From contig CAYFTG010000003.1 in assembly GCA_964346175.1 (NCBI GenBank), forward strand, positions 54,967-118,966: 64,000 nucleotides of DNA, given 5' to 3'. Within the stretch, counting starts at the first letter, position 1; each line of letters opens with the position of its first letter. The translations under genes were made by a program, and so were the position numbers. The stretch comes from DTU032 sp964346175. Lineage in GTDB: Bacteria; Bacillota; Clostridia; Saccharofermentanales; DTU023. The notes under the pieces are model-generated. The model was not told where the DNA came from, ran no database searches, and saw nothing but the letters and a program-made list of their open reading frames with translations. Positions 1 through 8,226 of the stretch are shown here, in pieces.

Positions 1-108
1 TTGATTTTGACGGCTTTAGGTTACTATATCGGTGTACGATATTTCAGTGACCGCGAGACAGTCAGACGCTGGTTGGACAAAATATTTCCTCCAGGAAAAT
101 TTCGTTAA
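1..108 (+). CDS. C-terminal fragment of a small membrane protein, DUF2273-like (5' end outside window)
   Basis: Frame 1 is open from the first base to a TAA at 106-108 and encodes 35 residues: a hydrophobic Gly/Tyr-rich segment (ALGYYIGVRYF) followed by a charged tail ending in KIFPPGKFR. This resembles the C-terminus of DUF2273 proteins, small membrane proteins that in clostridia often lie between asp23/amaP genes and nusB. It ends 20 bases before nusB and is probably in the same operon. The family call rests on this short tail and on position, so it is tentative; the open frame is clear. Confidence 0.5.
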   Translation: MILTALGYYIGVRYFSDRETVRRWLDKIFPPGKFR

Positions 109-128
109 TAGACACTAAAGGAGTATAG

Positions 129-536
129 GTGAGTAGACATACAGCCAGAGAAAGAGCTCTGCAATTTCTCTTTGAATGCGAGATGCATTGTGAGAATGTT
201 TCCGAGCAAAGGGAGCAGTTTTTGCTTTTGCAAGAGAATATCACGGATGAAAATCTCAGCTTTTTTGATGAATTGGTAAATGGGGTACTAGCATCTAAAG
301 AGGAGCTTGATGCCATGTACGCACCATATTTGCGCAAGTGGACACCGGAACGTTTGCCGATTGTTGATCGTTGTATCTTTCGACTGGCACTTTTTGAGAT
401 AATCCACAAAATTGTTCCGGCATCCGTTGCCATCTCCGAGGCGATACAACTGGCAAACACCTTTGCTGAGGAAGATGCCTACCAATATATAAACGGTGTT
501 CTTGGCGCGGTTGTACGCGCACATGATCTCGAATAA
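129..536 (+). CDS. nusB: Transcription antitermination factor NusB
   Basis: NusB binds boxA RNA together with NusE (ribosomal protein S10) and supports antitermination during rRNA transcription and rRNA maturation. The 135-residue protein has the family's length and all-helical look, beginning with the conserved ARERALQFLFE segment (residues 6-16) and ending with an INGVLGAVVR segment close to the C-terminus. The GTG start is chosen because AAAGGAG lies six bases upstream. Twelve bases separate it from xseA, the start of a tightly packed operon. In many Bacilli folD sits between nusB and xseA; here it is absent. Confidence 0.93.
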   Translation: MSRHTARERALQFLFECEMHCENVSEQREQFLLLQENITDENLSFFDELVNGVLASKEELDAMYAPYLRKWTPERLPIVDRCIFRLALFEIIHKIVPASVAISEAIQLANTFAEEDAYQYINGVLGAVVRAHDLE

Positions 537-547
537 AGGAGTATTTC

Positions 548-1906
548 GTGACTAAGACATCTGCTGTGGCCGATGTGATGACAGTAGGCGAATTTAATCG
601 TCGGATTAATAGATTGTTTGAACAGGACCCTGAAATGCAAAGAGTCCGTGTTCAGGGCGAGATCTCAGATTTCAAGCGGTATCCATCCGGGCATTCATAT
701 TTCACTTTAAAAGATGACGAGGCTGCAGTCTCTTGCGTACTTTTCCGTGGTTCTGCCGGGCGTGTCGCTTTCAATCCTCAGTCGGGGATGAAGGTTGTTG
801 CTGTTGGCAAGCCTAATGTTTATGACAAGACAGGTCGTTTTCAGCTCATCGTCTCCGGTATGAAAGAAGCCGGCTTAGGAGATTTGTATCTGGCTTTCCA
901 GCAGCTGAAGAAAAAGTTGGCGGACGAAGGCCTCTTCGCTCAAGAACGCAAATTACCTATTCCGTTTATTCCAAAAAGGATAGTAGCCATTACGTCCGAA
1001 GCAGGTGCCGTGATCAGAGATATCATTCACGTCTTGGAAAGAAGATATCCGGGTTTCAGGCTTTTATTGATCCCGGTGCCGGTGCAGGGGAAAGGGGCTG
1101 AGCTGGAGATCGCTGCCGCTATTAAACGTACCAACGCTGAAAGCTTAGGAGACCTTATTATCGTCGGCCGTGGTGGTGGGTCTTTAGAAGATTTGCAGCC
1201 GTTCAACGAGGAAGTGCTAGCCCAAGCCATTGCAGAATCGCGTATACCGGTTATTTCCGCCGTTGGGCATGAGACGGACTTCACCATTGCCGATTTTGTC
1301 TCGGACTTGAGAGCACCAACACCTTCTGCAGCTGCAGAGTTGGCAGTGCCGCATAAAGCACGTCTGATTGAACGCCAAGATCAGCTTTCTTCCGCTTTAG
1401 AATTATCCGTCCTGCGCAGAGTCGAACAGGAAAAATTAAGGTTAACGCAATTAAGAGAGCGACCTGTCTTAATGAGGGCTGAAGAATTTGTCGCACCGCA
1501 ATTCAAGCAATTAGAATTCCTAAAGCAGCAATTGTTTTCCGAGATGAAGCGTCTGCCGCGCGAAGCGAGAAACACACTGTTGCCACTGCAACATCGCCTG
1601 AGCAGGCCGGTGGAACAGCGCTTGGCGCAAGAAAACAAGAAGATAGAACTGCTCACTACCAGACTGGAGAACCGCTTTAGAAGCAAAGCTGCAGTAAGCC
1701 GCTCACTGTTTGAACGACTCGTTGCAAGTTTGGATGCTCTATCGCCGCTGGCCATTCTCGCACGAGGCTATAGCCTCACTTTCTCGGAGGATAATAATCT
1801 CATCAAATCTGTTGAAAATATCCACAAGGATGATAAAATATCTGTTCGCCTAGAAGACGGCAGTCTGCTCTGCGATGTACGTGAGGTTTTGCAGTCGCAC
1901 GATTAG
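548..1906 (+). CDS. xseA: Exodeoxyribonuclease VII large subunit
   Basis: This is the catalytic subunit of exonuclease VII, which degrades single-stranded DNA in both directions to acid-soluble oligonucleotides. The 452-residue protein has an N-terminal OB-fold (about residues 12-110, with the VQGEISDFK and HSYFTLKD segments), then the catalytic domain with IVGRGGGSLEDL (about 205-216) and SAVGHETDFT, followed by a long helical region and a C-terminal ARGYSLTF segment. It starts with GTG behind AAAGGAG. The small subunit gene follows at once, so both subunits come from one transcript. Confidence 0.95.
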   Translation: MTKTSAVADVMTVGEFNRRINRLFEQDPEMQRVRVQGEISDFKRYPSGHSYFTLKDDEAAVSCVLFRGSAGRVAFNPQSGMKVVAVGKPNVYDKTGRFQLIVSGMKEAGLGDLYLAFQQLKKKLADEGLFAQERKLPIPFIPKRIVAITSEAGAVIRDIIHVLERRYPGFRLLLIPVPVQGKGAELEIAAAIKRTNAESLGDLIIVGRGGGSLEDLQPFNEEVLAQAIAESRIPVISAVGHETDFTIADFVSDLRAPTPSAAAELAVPHKARLIERQDQLSSALELSVLRRVEQEKLRLTQLRERPVLMRAEEFVAPQFKQLEFLKQQLFSEMKRLPREARNTLLPLQHRLSRPVEQRLAQENKKIELLTTRLENRFRSKAAVSRSLFERLVASLDALSPLAILARGYSLTFSEDNNLIKSVENIHKDDKISVRLEDGSLLCDVREVLQSHD

Positions 1907-1953
1907 TTGATAATTCTATACAGACACTGCATAGAATGCACAAGGAGTATATA

Positions 1954-2274
1954 ATGCAAGAAGAAATATTTGATTTTGATGATTGGATGAAGGATATGGC
2001 TACTACAAGTGTAAACAATGATGAAACTTGCTCAGATGCAATCATAGATCAGAAAACTTATGAAGAAAAGATTGCTCGTCTGGAAGAGATTGTGTCCCTT
2101 TTAGAAAAAGGAGAAGTATCATTGGAAAAATCTATGGACTTGTTTCAGGAAGGTGTTATCTTGTCTAATTTATGCGCCAAACAGTTGGAGCATGTGGAAA
2201 GCACAATCGAAAAGCTGATGGAAACTGGAGAACGTATTGATTTTCCGGCAGCAAAAGAACCCGAAACACACTAA
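1954..2274 (+). CDS. xseB: Exodeoxyribonuclease VII small subunit
   Basis: XseB is the small helical subunit that binds several copies per XseA to make exonuclease VII. The conserved region (YEEKIARLEEIV, then KGEVSLEKSMDLFQEG) begins near residue 35. The ATG at 1954 is preferred over one at 1936 because the SD AAGGAG (1942-1947) lies between them, seven bases before 1954. The 106-residue product is longer than the usual 60-80 because of an acidic N-terminal extension of about 34 residues (EEIFDFDDWMKDM) that is not part of the family core. Confidence 0.88.
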   Translation: MQEEIFDFDDWMKDMATTSVNNDETCSDAIIDQKTYEEKIARLEEIVSLLEKGEVSLEKSMDLFQEGVILSNLCAKQLEHVESTIEKLMETGERIDFPAAKEPETH

Positions 2275-2288
2275 ACTTGAGAAAAGCA

Positions 2289-3179
2289 ATGAAAAATACT
2301 TTTAATCAGGATCATTTCGAAGCTGAAATGCGTCAGCATTTTGACAATATGCAACGTGACCTCAAGGATCCGGTAGTTGAAGCTGCAGCTTATTCGCTCT
2401 TTTCCGGTGGGAAACGTATGCGTCCGCGCATATTGCAGCTGTCGTACGAGCTCTTTGCTGCTGCCGGAGTAGAAAAATGCAGGCCGTTTCAGTTTGCTTT
2501 GGAAATGATTCATACGTATTCGCTGATTCACGATGATCTTCCGGCGATGGATAATGACACTATGCGCCGTGGCAAACCCAGCTGCCATGTGGCTTATGGC
2601 GAAGCAACAGCTATTTTGGCAGGTGATCTCCTGCTCAATCTTGCCTATGAAACTATGATAGATGCCTGCCTGGAAATTGGCGGAAGGCGGCCTCTGGAGG
2701 CGATGAACGTTATTAGTCGCGCCGCAGGAGGTAGTGGAATGATCCTGGGGCAATCTCAAGACATTGCATTTGAAAAAAGAGAATCAGTCTCAGTTGCCGA
2801 AATTGAAGAAATGCAAGAGCTCAAAACTGCCGCTTTATTCAAGGCTGCAATATTAGCCGGTGCTATACTGGGAGGCTCTGATGCTGCACAACAAGAACTG
2901 CTGCTCGAATTTGGCAGTAAGGTCGGCTTGGCCTTTCAGATTCGAGACGATTTGCTTGACAGCATTTCCAACGAAAAGGAACTTGGGAAATCTATCGGAA
3001 AAGACGAACGTGACAACAAGAAAACATATTTAACGGTTCAGGGCTTTGCTGCAGCCACGCAAAGACTGGCTGCACTTAATGAAGAAGCGAAAATTATTCT
3101 TTTTAAGCTTGAGGCTGACGGGCTAGATACGTCTGAGCTCAGACAATTGACTGAACAATTAGAAACAAGGAAGATGTAA
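2289..3179 (+). CDS. ispA: Polyprenyl (farnesyl) diphosphate synthase
   Basis: A trans-prenyltransferase that condenses isopentenyl diphosphate with allylic diphosphates, most likely producing farnesyl or geranyl diphosphate for quinone and undecaprenyl lipid synthesis. About 296 residues. Both aspartate-rich motifs are present: the first as DDLPAMDNDTMRRGKPSCH (about residues 79-97) and the second as QIRDDLLD (about 218-225). ATG 2289 is chosen over a TTG at 2277 with weak SD support (GAGAAAAG). The stop codon overlaps the dxs start by one base, suggesting coupling with the enzyme that opens the same pathway. Confidence 0.92.
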   Translation: MKNTFNQDHFEAEMRQHFDNMQRDLKDPVVEAAAYSLFSGGKRMRPRILQLSYELFAAAGVEKCRPFQFALEMIHTYSLIHDDLPAMDNDTMRRGKPSCHVAYGEATAILAGDLLLNLAYETMIDACLEIGGRRPLEAMNVISRAAGGSGMILGQSQDIAFEKRESVSVAEIEEMQELKTAALFKAAILAGAILGGSDAAQQELLLEFGSKVGLAFQIRDDLLDSISNEKELGKSIGKDERDNKKTYLTVQGFAAATQRLAALNEEAKIILFKLEADGLDTSELRQLTEQLETRKM

Positions 3180-5086
3180 TGCTTTCTAACTATCCATTAC
3201 TTGATTCCCTCGATTTGCCGCAGGATATTAATAGTCTCTCTTATGACGAGAAAGATCGGCTGGCAGAGGAATTACGTACACTAATTATTAATGTTACCTC
3301 GAAGAATGGCGGTCATTTGGCCTCCAATCTGGGGGTTATTGAGCTGATTATAGCTCTGCTTTCAATTTTAGATGCGAAAAACGACAAGGTCATTTTCGAT
3401 GTTGGGCATCAATCTTATGCTTGGAAAATCCTTACCGATCGCTATAAGGATTTTGAAACACTCCGACAAATGGGCGGAATTTCGGGTTTCCCCAAACTTG
3501 ATGAAAGCCCTTACGATGCCTTCGGTACCGGACACAGCAGCACTTCAATTTCAGCAGCTGTCGGTTATGCGCGCGCGCTAAAAGCGCAAGGCAAAGATGA
3601 CAAAGTCATCGCTTTGATCGGTGATGGCGCTCTTTCGGGCGGCATGGCCTACGAAGCTTTGAATGATGCCGCACAGTCTAATGAGCAAATTCTCGTTATC
3701 TTAAATGATAATCAGATGTCAATTGATGAGTGTGTCGGTGGGATGGCGCGACATTTAGAAAAACTGCGAGTCAAACCCTCTTATCTCAATTTCAAATTTC
3801 GCTGGGAACAACGCCTACAGAAACTTAAATTCATCGGAAAACCGTTACTTAATGTTTTGGCAAAACTCAAGTACAAGACGCGCTCTTGGCACAGGGAAAA
3901 AGGCGTTCTCTTCGAGCAGATCGGTTTGCGTTATTATGGTCCGATCAATGGGCACGATATAGAAGGATTGGAGCGTCATCTAAACGCTGCATTGACAGTT
4001 AGAGGTCCGGCCATCCTCCATGTAATAAGCAAAAAAGGCATGGGCTATTCCATGGCGGAAACTGAACCGACTCGTTATCACGGCGTTTCTCCTTTCCCTA
4101 AACAGTACGGTCTTGCAGATGATGATCCTGAACAACAGAAAACATTCTCGGAAGTCTTTGGAGACACTATGTTGACTCTGGGTGAGCGGGACGAGAAGAC
4201 AGTAGCTATTACCGCAGCGATGGCGCAAGGAACCGGCTTATGTGCTTTTAAAAACCGCTTCCCGGATCGTTTCTATGATGTCGGTATTGCAGAGCAACAT
4301 GCTCTCACTTTAGCCGCCGGCCTTGCCGCAGGCGGAGCGAAACCGGTAGTCGCACTTTACAGCACCTTTTTACAAAGAGGAATGGATCAGCTTATTCATG
4401 ATATTTGCCTCCAGAATTTACCGGTGATAATTGCCGTAGATCGTGCCGGGCTAGTCGGCTCCGACGGACCTACACATCAAGGTCTCTACGACTTGAGCAT
4501 GTGCTTAAACTTACCCAATCTCAGCATCATGGCACCGGCCACCGCTGTTGATTTGGAACGCTGCCTCGTTCATGCCCACGAATATGATGGGCCTGTGATG
4601 ATCCGCTATCCTCGCGATCTGGCTTCTACTGTTGACCTAATCTCTCTGGATGAAAATCTGTCCGAGCCTAAATCCCTCGAAGATTTGCTGCAGCCACGCC
4701 ATGTACGTTCGGGTTCAGATTTAACGGTATTGGCCGTCGGACCCATGATCTTGCAAGTTCTCTTGGCGCTTGATAATTTTATTGGAGACGAATATTCAAT
4801 TGATTTATATTCAGCTTTATTTATAAAACCATTTGATAGCGATCTTGTGTTAAAATCTACAAAGAAGACGGGCAAATTGCTCATTGTTGAGGACGGATGT
4901 CTTCACAACGGTTTTGGTCAATCCTTAATTGCAGATTTGTGTGAACAGCAGACAGGAATAAATATGAAGGCGATCGGTGTTAAGGACGTTCTCCGTGAAC
5001 AGGCTACACGCGCTGAGCTGTTTCAGGCAGAAGGTTTGGATCCGGAAGGACTGGCACGCAGCATCCTTGAGATGATCACTCAATGA
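3179..5086 (+). CDS. dxs: 1-deoxy-D-xylulose-5-phosphate synthase
   Basis: Dxs joins pyruvate and glyceraldehyde 3-phosphate, using thiamine diphosphate, in the first step of the methylerythritol phosphate isoprenoid pathway. The 635-residue protein has the transketolase fold: an N-terminal GHQSYAWKILT and GTGHSSTSISAA region, the thiamine-diphosphate motif starting IGDGALSGGMAYEALN (about 147-162), a pyrimidine-binding domain with AITAAMAQGTGL and DVGIAEQHA, and a C-terminal transketolase domain. SD AAGGAAG precedes the ATG. In many Clostridia tlyA follows dxs; here nadK follows directly. Confidence 0.95.
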   Translation: MLSNYPLLDSLDLPQDINSLSYDEKDRLAEELRTLIINVTSKNGGHLASNLGVIELIIALLSILDAKNDKVIFDVGHQSYAWKILTDRYKDFETLRQMGGISGFPKLDESPYDAFGTGHSSTSISAAVGYARALKAQGKDDKVIALIGDGALSGGMAYEALNDAAQSNEQILVILNDNQMSIDECVGGMARHLEKLRVKPSYLNFKFRWEQRLQKLKFIGKPLLNVLAKLKYKTRSWHREKGVLFEQIGLRYYGPINGHDIEGLERHLNAALTVRGPAILHVISKKGMGYSMAETEPTRYHGVSPFPKQYGLADDDPEQQKTFSEVFGDTMLTLGERDEKTVAITAAMAQGTGLCAFKNRFPDRFYDVGIAEQHALTLAAGLAAGGAKPVVALYSTFLQRGMDQLIHDICLQNLPVIIAVDRAGLVGSDGPTHQGLYDLSMCLNLPNLSIMAPATAVDLERCLVHAHEYDGPVMIRYPRDLASTVDLISLDENLSEPKSLEDLLQPRHVRSGSDLTVLAVGPMILQVLLALDNFIGDEYSIDLYSALFIKPFDSDLVLKSTKKTGKLLIVEDGCLHNGFGQSLIADLCEQQTGINMKAIGVKDVLREQATRAELFQAEGLDPEGLARSILEMITQ

Positions 5087-5147
5087 TCTGTGGCAATGAA
5101 GATACGATAAGCTGAATTAAACCTAGAGGAGATTGGGGAGGAAGGAA

Positions 5148-6002
5148 TTGCGTATTGCGCTTTATCCAAATTCATCACGCGACATTAATTTTGCCACTAC
5201 ACGTCGGCTGATTTCTCTTTTTGACGCACATGGTGCTACCTCAGTATTAGAGGAAGATGTAGCGCCGGAAATAGCTGCTATGCCGGGCCTAGAGAGGGCC
5301 TCCTATGACACCTGCGATATTATTGTCTGCTTGGGTGGCGATGGTACCTTTATCTCCGCTGTTCATCGTGATAGCGCCTATAGCCTGCCTATAACGGGAG
5401 TTAACCTGGGGCAGGTCGGTTTTTTGCCGGAAATAGAGGCGGAAAAGCTGGAAGAGGCAGTTAAGCGCCTAGTCAATAAAGAGTACAGCATCGAAAATCG
5501 CATAATGTTAGATGTCAGCTGTTACGACGCTGAAGGTAAACGTTTTGCTCACGATCATGCGATTAATGATGTCGTTCTTGCTCGCGGTGGTTGTCCGCGC
5601 ATTGTAACCATTGATCTTGAAATTGAGAACGTTCCGGTAGAAAGCATACCGGGTGACGGCATAATTGTATCCACTCCGACGGGATCGACCGCCTATTCCA
5701 TGTCAGCCGGTGGACCTATTGTTCACCCAACTATGAATCTTTTATTAATTACGCCCATTTGTCCACATACTCTGCACAACCGTACCTATATTGCTGACGC
5801 TGAAACTACTGTGTCACTGAAGCTTCAGCAGTATCCTAATTGTGCGACTTTGTCTGTGGATGGGCGTTCACATTACGACATCTATCATAATGACCGAGTC
5901 GAAATAGCTTGCTCCAAACACGCTTTTCGATTCATCCGCATCTGGGAAGACAAGTTCTTCCAGACGTTGCCGGAAAAAATACAAAAAAGGGGGTTAGTCT
6001 AA
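5148..6002 (+). CDS. nadK: NAD kinase
   Basis: NAD kinase phosphorylates NAD to NADP using ATP or polyphosphate. The diagnostic GGDGT motif occurs in IIVCLGGDGTFISAVH (about residues 61-76), and the NAD-binding PTGSTAYSMSAGGP segment follows. I place the start at TTG 5148 because the SD GGGGAGGAAGG (5135-5145) lies between it and an in-frame TTG at 5133, and because MRIALYPNSSRD resembles the usual beginning of the family. Its stop codon is adjacent to the argR ATG. Confidence 0.92.
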   Translation: MRIALYPNSSRDINFATTRRLISLFDAHGATSVLEEDVAPEIAAMPGLERASYDTCDIIVCLGGDGTFISAVHRDSAYSLPITGVNLGQVGFLPEIEAEKLEEAVKRLVNKEYSIENRIMLDVSCYDAEGKRFAHDHAINDVVLARGGCPRIVTIDLEIENVPVESIPGDGIIVSTPTGSTAYSMSAGGPIVHPTMNLLLITPICPHTLHNRTYIADAETTVSLKLQQYPNCATLSVDGRSHYDIYHNDRVEIACSKHAFRFIRIWEDKFFQTLPEKIQKRGLV

Positions 6003-6488
6003 ATGAAACCATCCAAAACTCAACGCCAATCAAGGATTCTGAAAATCGTTCGTGAGCAAAACATCGAAACACAGTCTGAGCTGGTGGAGGCTTTAACGGA
6101 AAGCGGCATGACTTTTACTCAGGCTACAGTTTCGCGTGACATCAAAGAATTAGGTATCGTCAAGGTTGCTACAGGAGACGGCAAATCCAAATATGTCGCT
6201 ATGAAACATAGTGGTGAGGTTGCAGCCGGACGTTTGATGAACGTTTTCAGTGAGTCTGTAATTTCGGTAAATACAGCGGGCGCTTTTGTTATTCTCAAGA
6301 CTTTGCCGGGAACAGCCCAAGCGGCAGCTTCCGCTCTTGACTCTATGCATATTAATGAAATCCTCGGTACCCTAGCCGGCGATGACACAATATTCATAGC
6401 AACAGACAGCACGGAAATTGCAGACTTATTGCGTTTAAGACTGGTTGGACTATCAACCGGTGACCCCCGACCGGATCAAGCTTATTAG
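6003..6488 (+). CDS. argR: Arginine repressor ArgR
   Basis: ArgR is a hexameric, arginine-responsive transcription factor controlling arginine biosynthesis and catabolism. The 161-residue protein has an N-terminal winged helix (about residues 8-60, with FTQATVSRDIKELG as recognition region) and a C-terminal oligomerisation and arginine-binding domain containing LAGDDTIFIA (about 130-139). The ATG directly follows the nadK stop and a GGGGG-rich SD. ArgR between nadK/dxs and recN is the standard Bacillota position; no arginine genes are in this window. Confidence 0.93.
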   Translation: MKPSKTQRQSRILKIVREQNIETQSELVEALTESGMTFTQATVSRDIKELGIVKVATGDGKSKYVAMKHSGEVAAGRLMNVFSESVISVNTAGAFVILKTLPGTAQAAASALDSMHINEILGTLAGDDTIFIATDSTEIADLLRLRLVGLSTGDPRPDQAY

Positions 6489-6497
6489 TCAGATTCA

Positions 6498-8138
6498 ATG
6501 CTGCTCTTACGTGTAGAAATTCATGATTTTGCCTTAGTTGAGGAGCTCGTGATTGAGCCGGCCGATGGCTTCACTGTGCTCACAGGTGAAACCGGTGCCG
6601 GTAAATCTATTTTGATCGATGCCTTTGATTTTCTGTCCGGCAATCGAAGCGACCGCAATATGGTGCGCACAGGTTGTGATGAGGCCAGGGTAGAGGCTTT
6701 GTTTCAGTCGGAAGCTAATGAAGAGCTTCTCATTTTCCGCAGTCTCAATTCATCCGGCCGAAGTTACGCCAAAATAAACGGTGAACTTGTGACGATCCGC
6801 ACATTGCGCGATAAAATGAAGGACGTTTTGGCTATTCACGGTCAAAATGATCAACAAGCCATTTTCGACGACTCTTTACACCGTGAACTTGTCGACGCTT
6901 ATTCAGGATCTGAGGCAGATTCTCTTCTGTCGCGATATCAGGAATTATTGCAGGACTTGTTATTGATTGAAGAAGATATCTCCCGTCTCGGGCAATCTCC
7001 TGAACAACGTGCCAGTCGTAAAGATTTCCTAGCTTATCAGATTGAAGAAATTGAAACAGCCGATCTGCAAGTTTCTGAAGAGGCTGAACTCCTCAAGAGC
7101 GCCAAAACAATGCAAGCTTTGCAATCTTTGGCTGAACAGCTGAATATCAGTTTGCAAGCTTTGTCTGCTGACAGTGAAGTCAGCGCACTCAACATGATTA
7201 GGCATGCGAAGAGAGCTTTGCTGGAAGCTGCTCGTTACAGTAGTAAGTGCAAACAGCTAGCTCAGGATTTAGATAATATCGAGACTGATCTCGACGAATT
7301 AGTCTATGAGCTCAACCGTACTAGCGATAAAGTTTCTTACAATCCCGAGCAGGTAACGGAGATTGATCAGCGCTTGTCTTTACTCCAAAGGTTGAAGGAC
7401 AAGTATGGTAAATCAGTCGAAGAGATCTTGGAATACTTGGAAGAAGCACGTGAGGAATTCGCCTTTCTCAGAGATTCTGATCGCATTTACGAAGAAAAAA
7501 TTGCTGAAAAAGAGCAGGTTTTAAAGACTATGCAAGAATGCAGCTCCGACTTAATGCAGGTACGGCAAGATGCTGCCCGCTCTCTGATCAAGAAAATAAT
7601 TGCTGAACTTCGCTCGCTTAATATGAAGGATGTCTCCTTCGACGTTGAGATCCAAAAGATTTCCGGCCGCGGCAATCCACCTCGAGATCCGCATCGTGTC
7701 TCCTTTATGTTCTCTGCTAATCCCGGCGAGCCTGTGAAGCCTCTGGTCAATATCGCCTCCGGTGGAGAAGCATCACGTATTTTGCTTGCTATTAAAACCG
7801 TACTTGCAGACGTGGACAATGTCTCGGTGCTTATCTTTGATGAAATTGATCGCGGCGTTGCGGGCGAGACCAGCCAACGTATCGCGGAAAAGCTCCAGAG
7901 TATAGGACGCTTCCGCCAAGTTCTTTGTGTCACACATAGTGCTCCTATCGCTGCAGCAGCTAAGAAGCATCTACTTATCGTTAAGCTTGTTGATGAAAAC
8001 CGCACGCGCACTAAGCTGGAAGAGCTGAACGACGACGCCCGGGTTGAAGAAATAGCGCGACTTTTAAGCGGCAAAACAAACGAAAGTGAATCCAGAACTT
8101 TAGCGCAATCATTGCTAGAATCGAATGGAAATCTCTAG
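6498..8138 (+). CDS. recN: DNA repair protein RecN
   Basis: RecN is an SMC-like ATPase recruited to double-strand breaks. The 546-residue protein has the Walker A motif TGETGAGKS (about residues 29-37) next to the N-terminus, the IHGQNDQQAIFD segment, a central coiled-coil region, and near the C-terminus the ABC signature NIASGGEASR and Walker B LIFDEIDRGVAG. No clear SD precedes the ATG, which lies 9 bases after the argR stop, so translational coupling is likely. In spore formers recN is usually followed by spoIVB and spo0A; here a palindrome and hutH follow. Confidence 0.95.
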   Translation: MLLLRVEIHDFALVEELVIEPADGFTVLTGETGAGKSILIDAFDFLSGNRSDRNMVRTGCDEARVEALFQSEANEELLIFRSLNSSGRSYAKINGELVTIRTLRDKMKDVLAIHGQNDQQAIFDDSLHRELVDAYSGSEADSLLSRYQELLQDLLLIEEDISRLGQSPEQRASRKDFLAYQIEEIETADLQVSEEAELLKSAKTMQALQSLAEQLNISLQALSADSEVSALNMIRHAKRALLEAARYSSKCKQLAQDLDNIETDLDELVYELNRTSDKVSYNPEQVTEIDQRLSLLQRLKDKYGKSVEEILEYLEEAREEFAFLRDSDRIYEEKIAEKEQVLKTMQECSSDLMQVRQDAARSLIKKIIAELRSLNMKDVSFDVEIQKISGRGNPPRDPHRVSFMFSANPGEPVKPLVNIASGGEASRILLAIKTVLADVDNVSVLIFDEIDRGVAGETSQRIAEKLQSIGRFRQVLCVTHSAPIAAAAKKHLLIVKLVDENRTRTKLEELNDDARVEEIARLLSGKTNESESRTLAQSLLESNGNL

Positions 8139-8167
8139 CAGAGTCAACTACAATATTGCGAGACTAT

Positions 8168-8202
8168 AAGTCATATTTCGTGCCAGGCACGAAATATGAC
8201 TT
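8168..8202. repeat. Perfect 35-base palindrome between recN and hutH
   Basis: Bases 8168-8184 (AAGTCATATTTCGTGCC) are repeated exactly as reverse complement at 8186-8202, around one central base. It lies 29 bases after the recN stop and 24 bases before the hutH start, just upstream of the hutH SD. No T-tract follows on either strand, so it is not a standard intrinsic terminator. It may be an operator, an RNA hairpin stabilising or separating the recN and hutH messages, or a copy of a dispersed palindromic element. The symmetry is seen directly; the function is unknown. Confidence 0.9.
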
Positions 8203-8226
8203 GTGAGTAGAAGGATAGGAATATTT

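Noticed and set aside
2271..2759. 162-codon minus-strand frame inside ispA
   Set aside because: Opposite strand of conserved ispA motifs; no independent evidence.
7487..8074. 195-codon frame on the minus strand inside recN
   Set aside because: Ser/Ile/Arg-rich product typical of antisense to a conserved gene; no start signals.
8203..8226. GTG at 8203 as hutH start
   Set aside because: It abuts the palindrome and has no SD, whereas ATG 8227 has AGGATAGGA just upstream.
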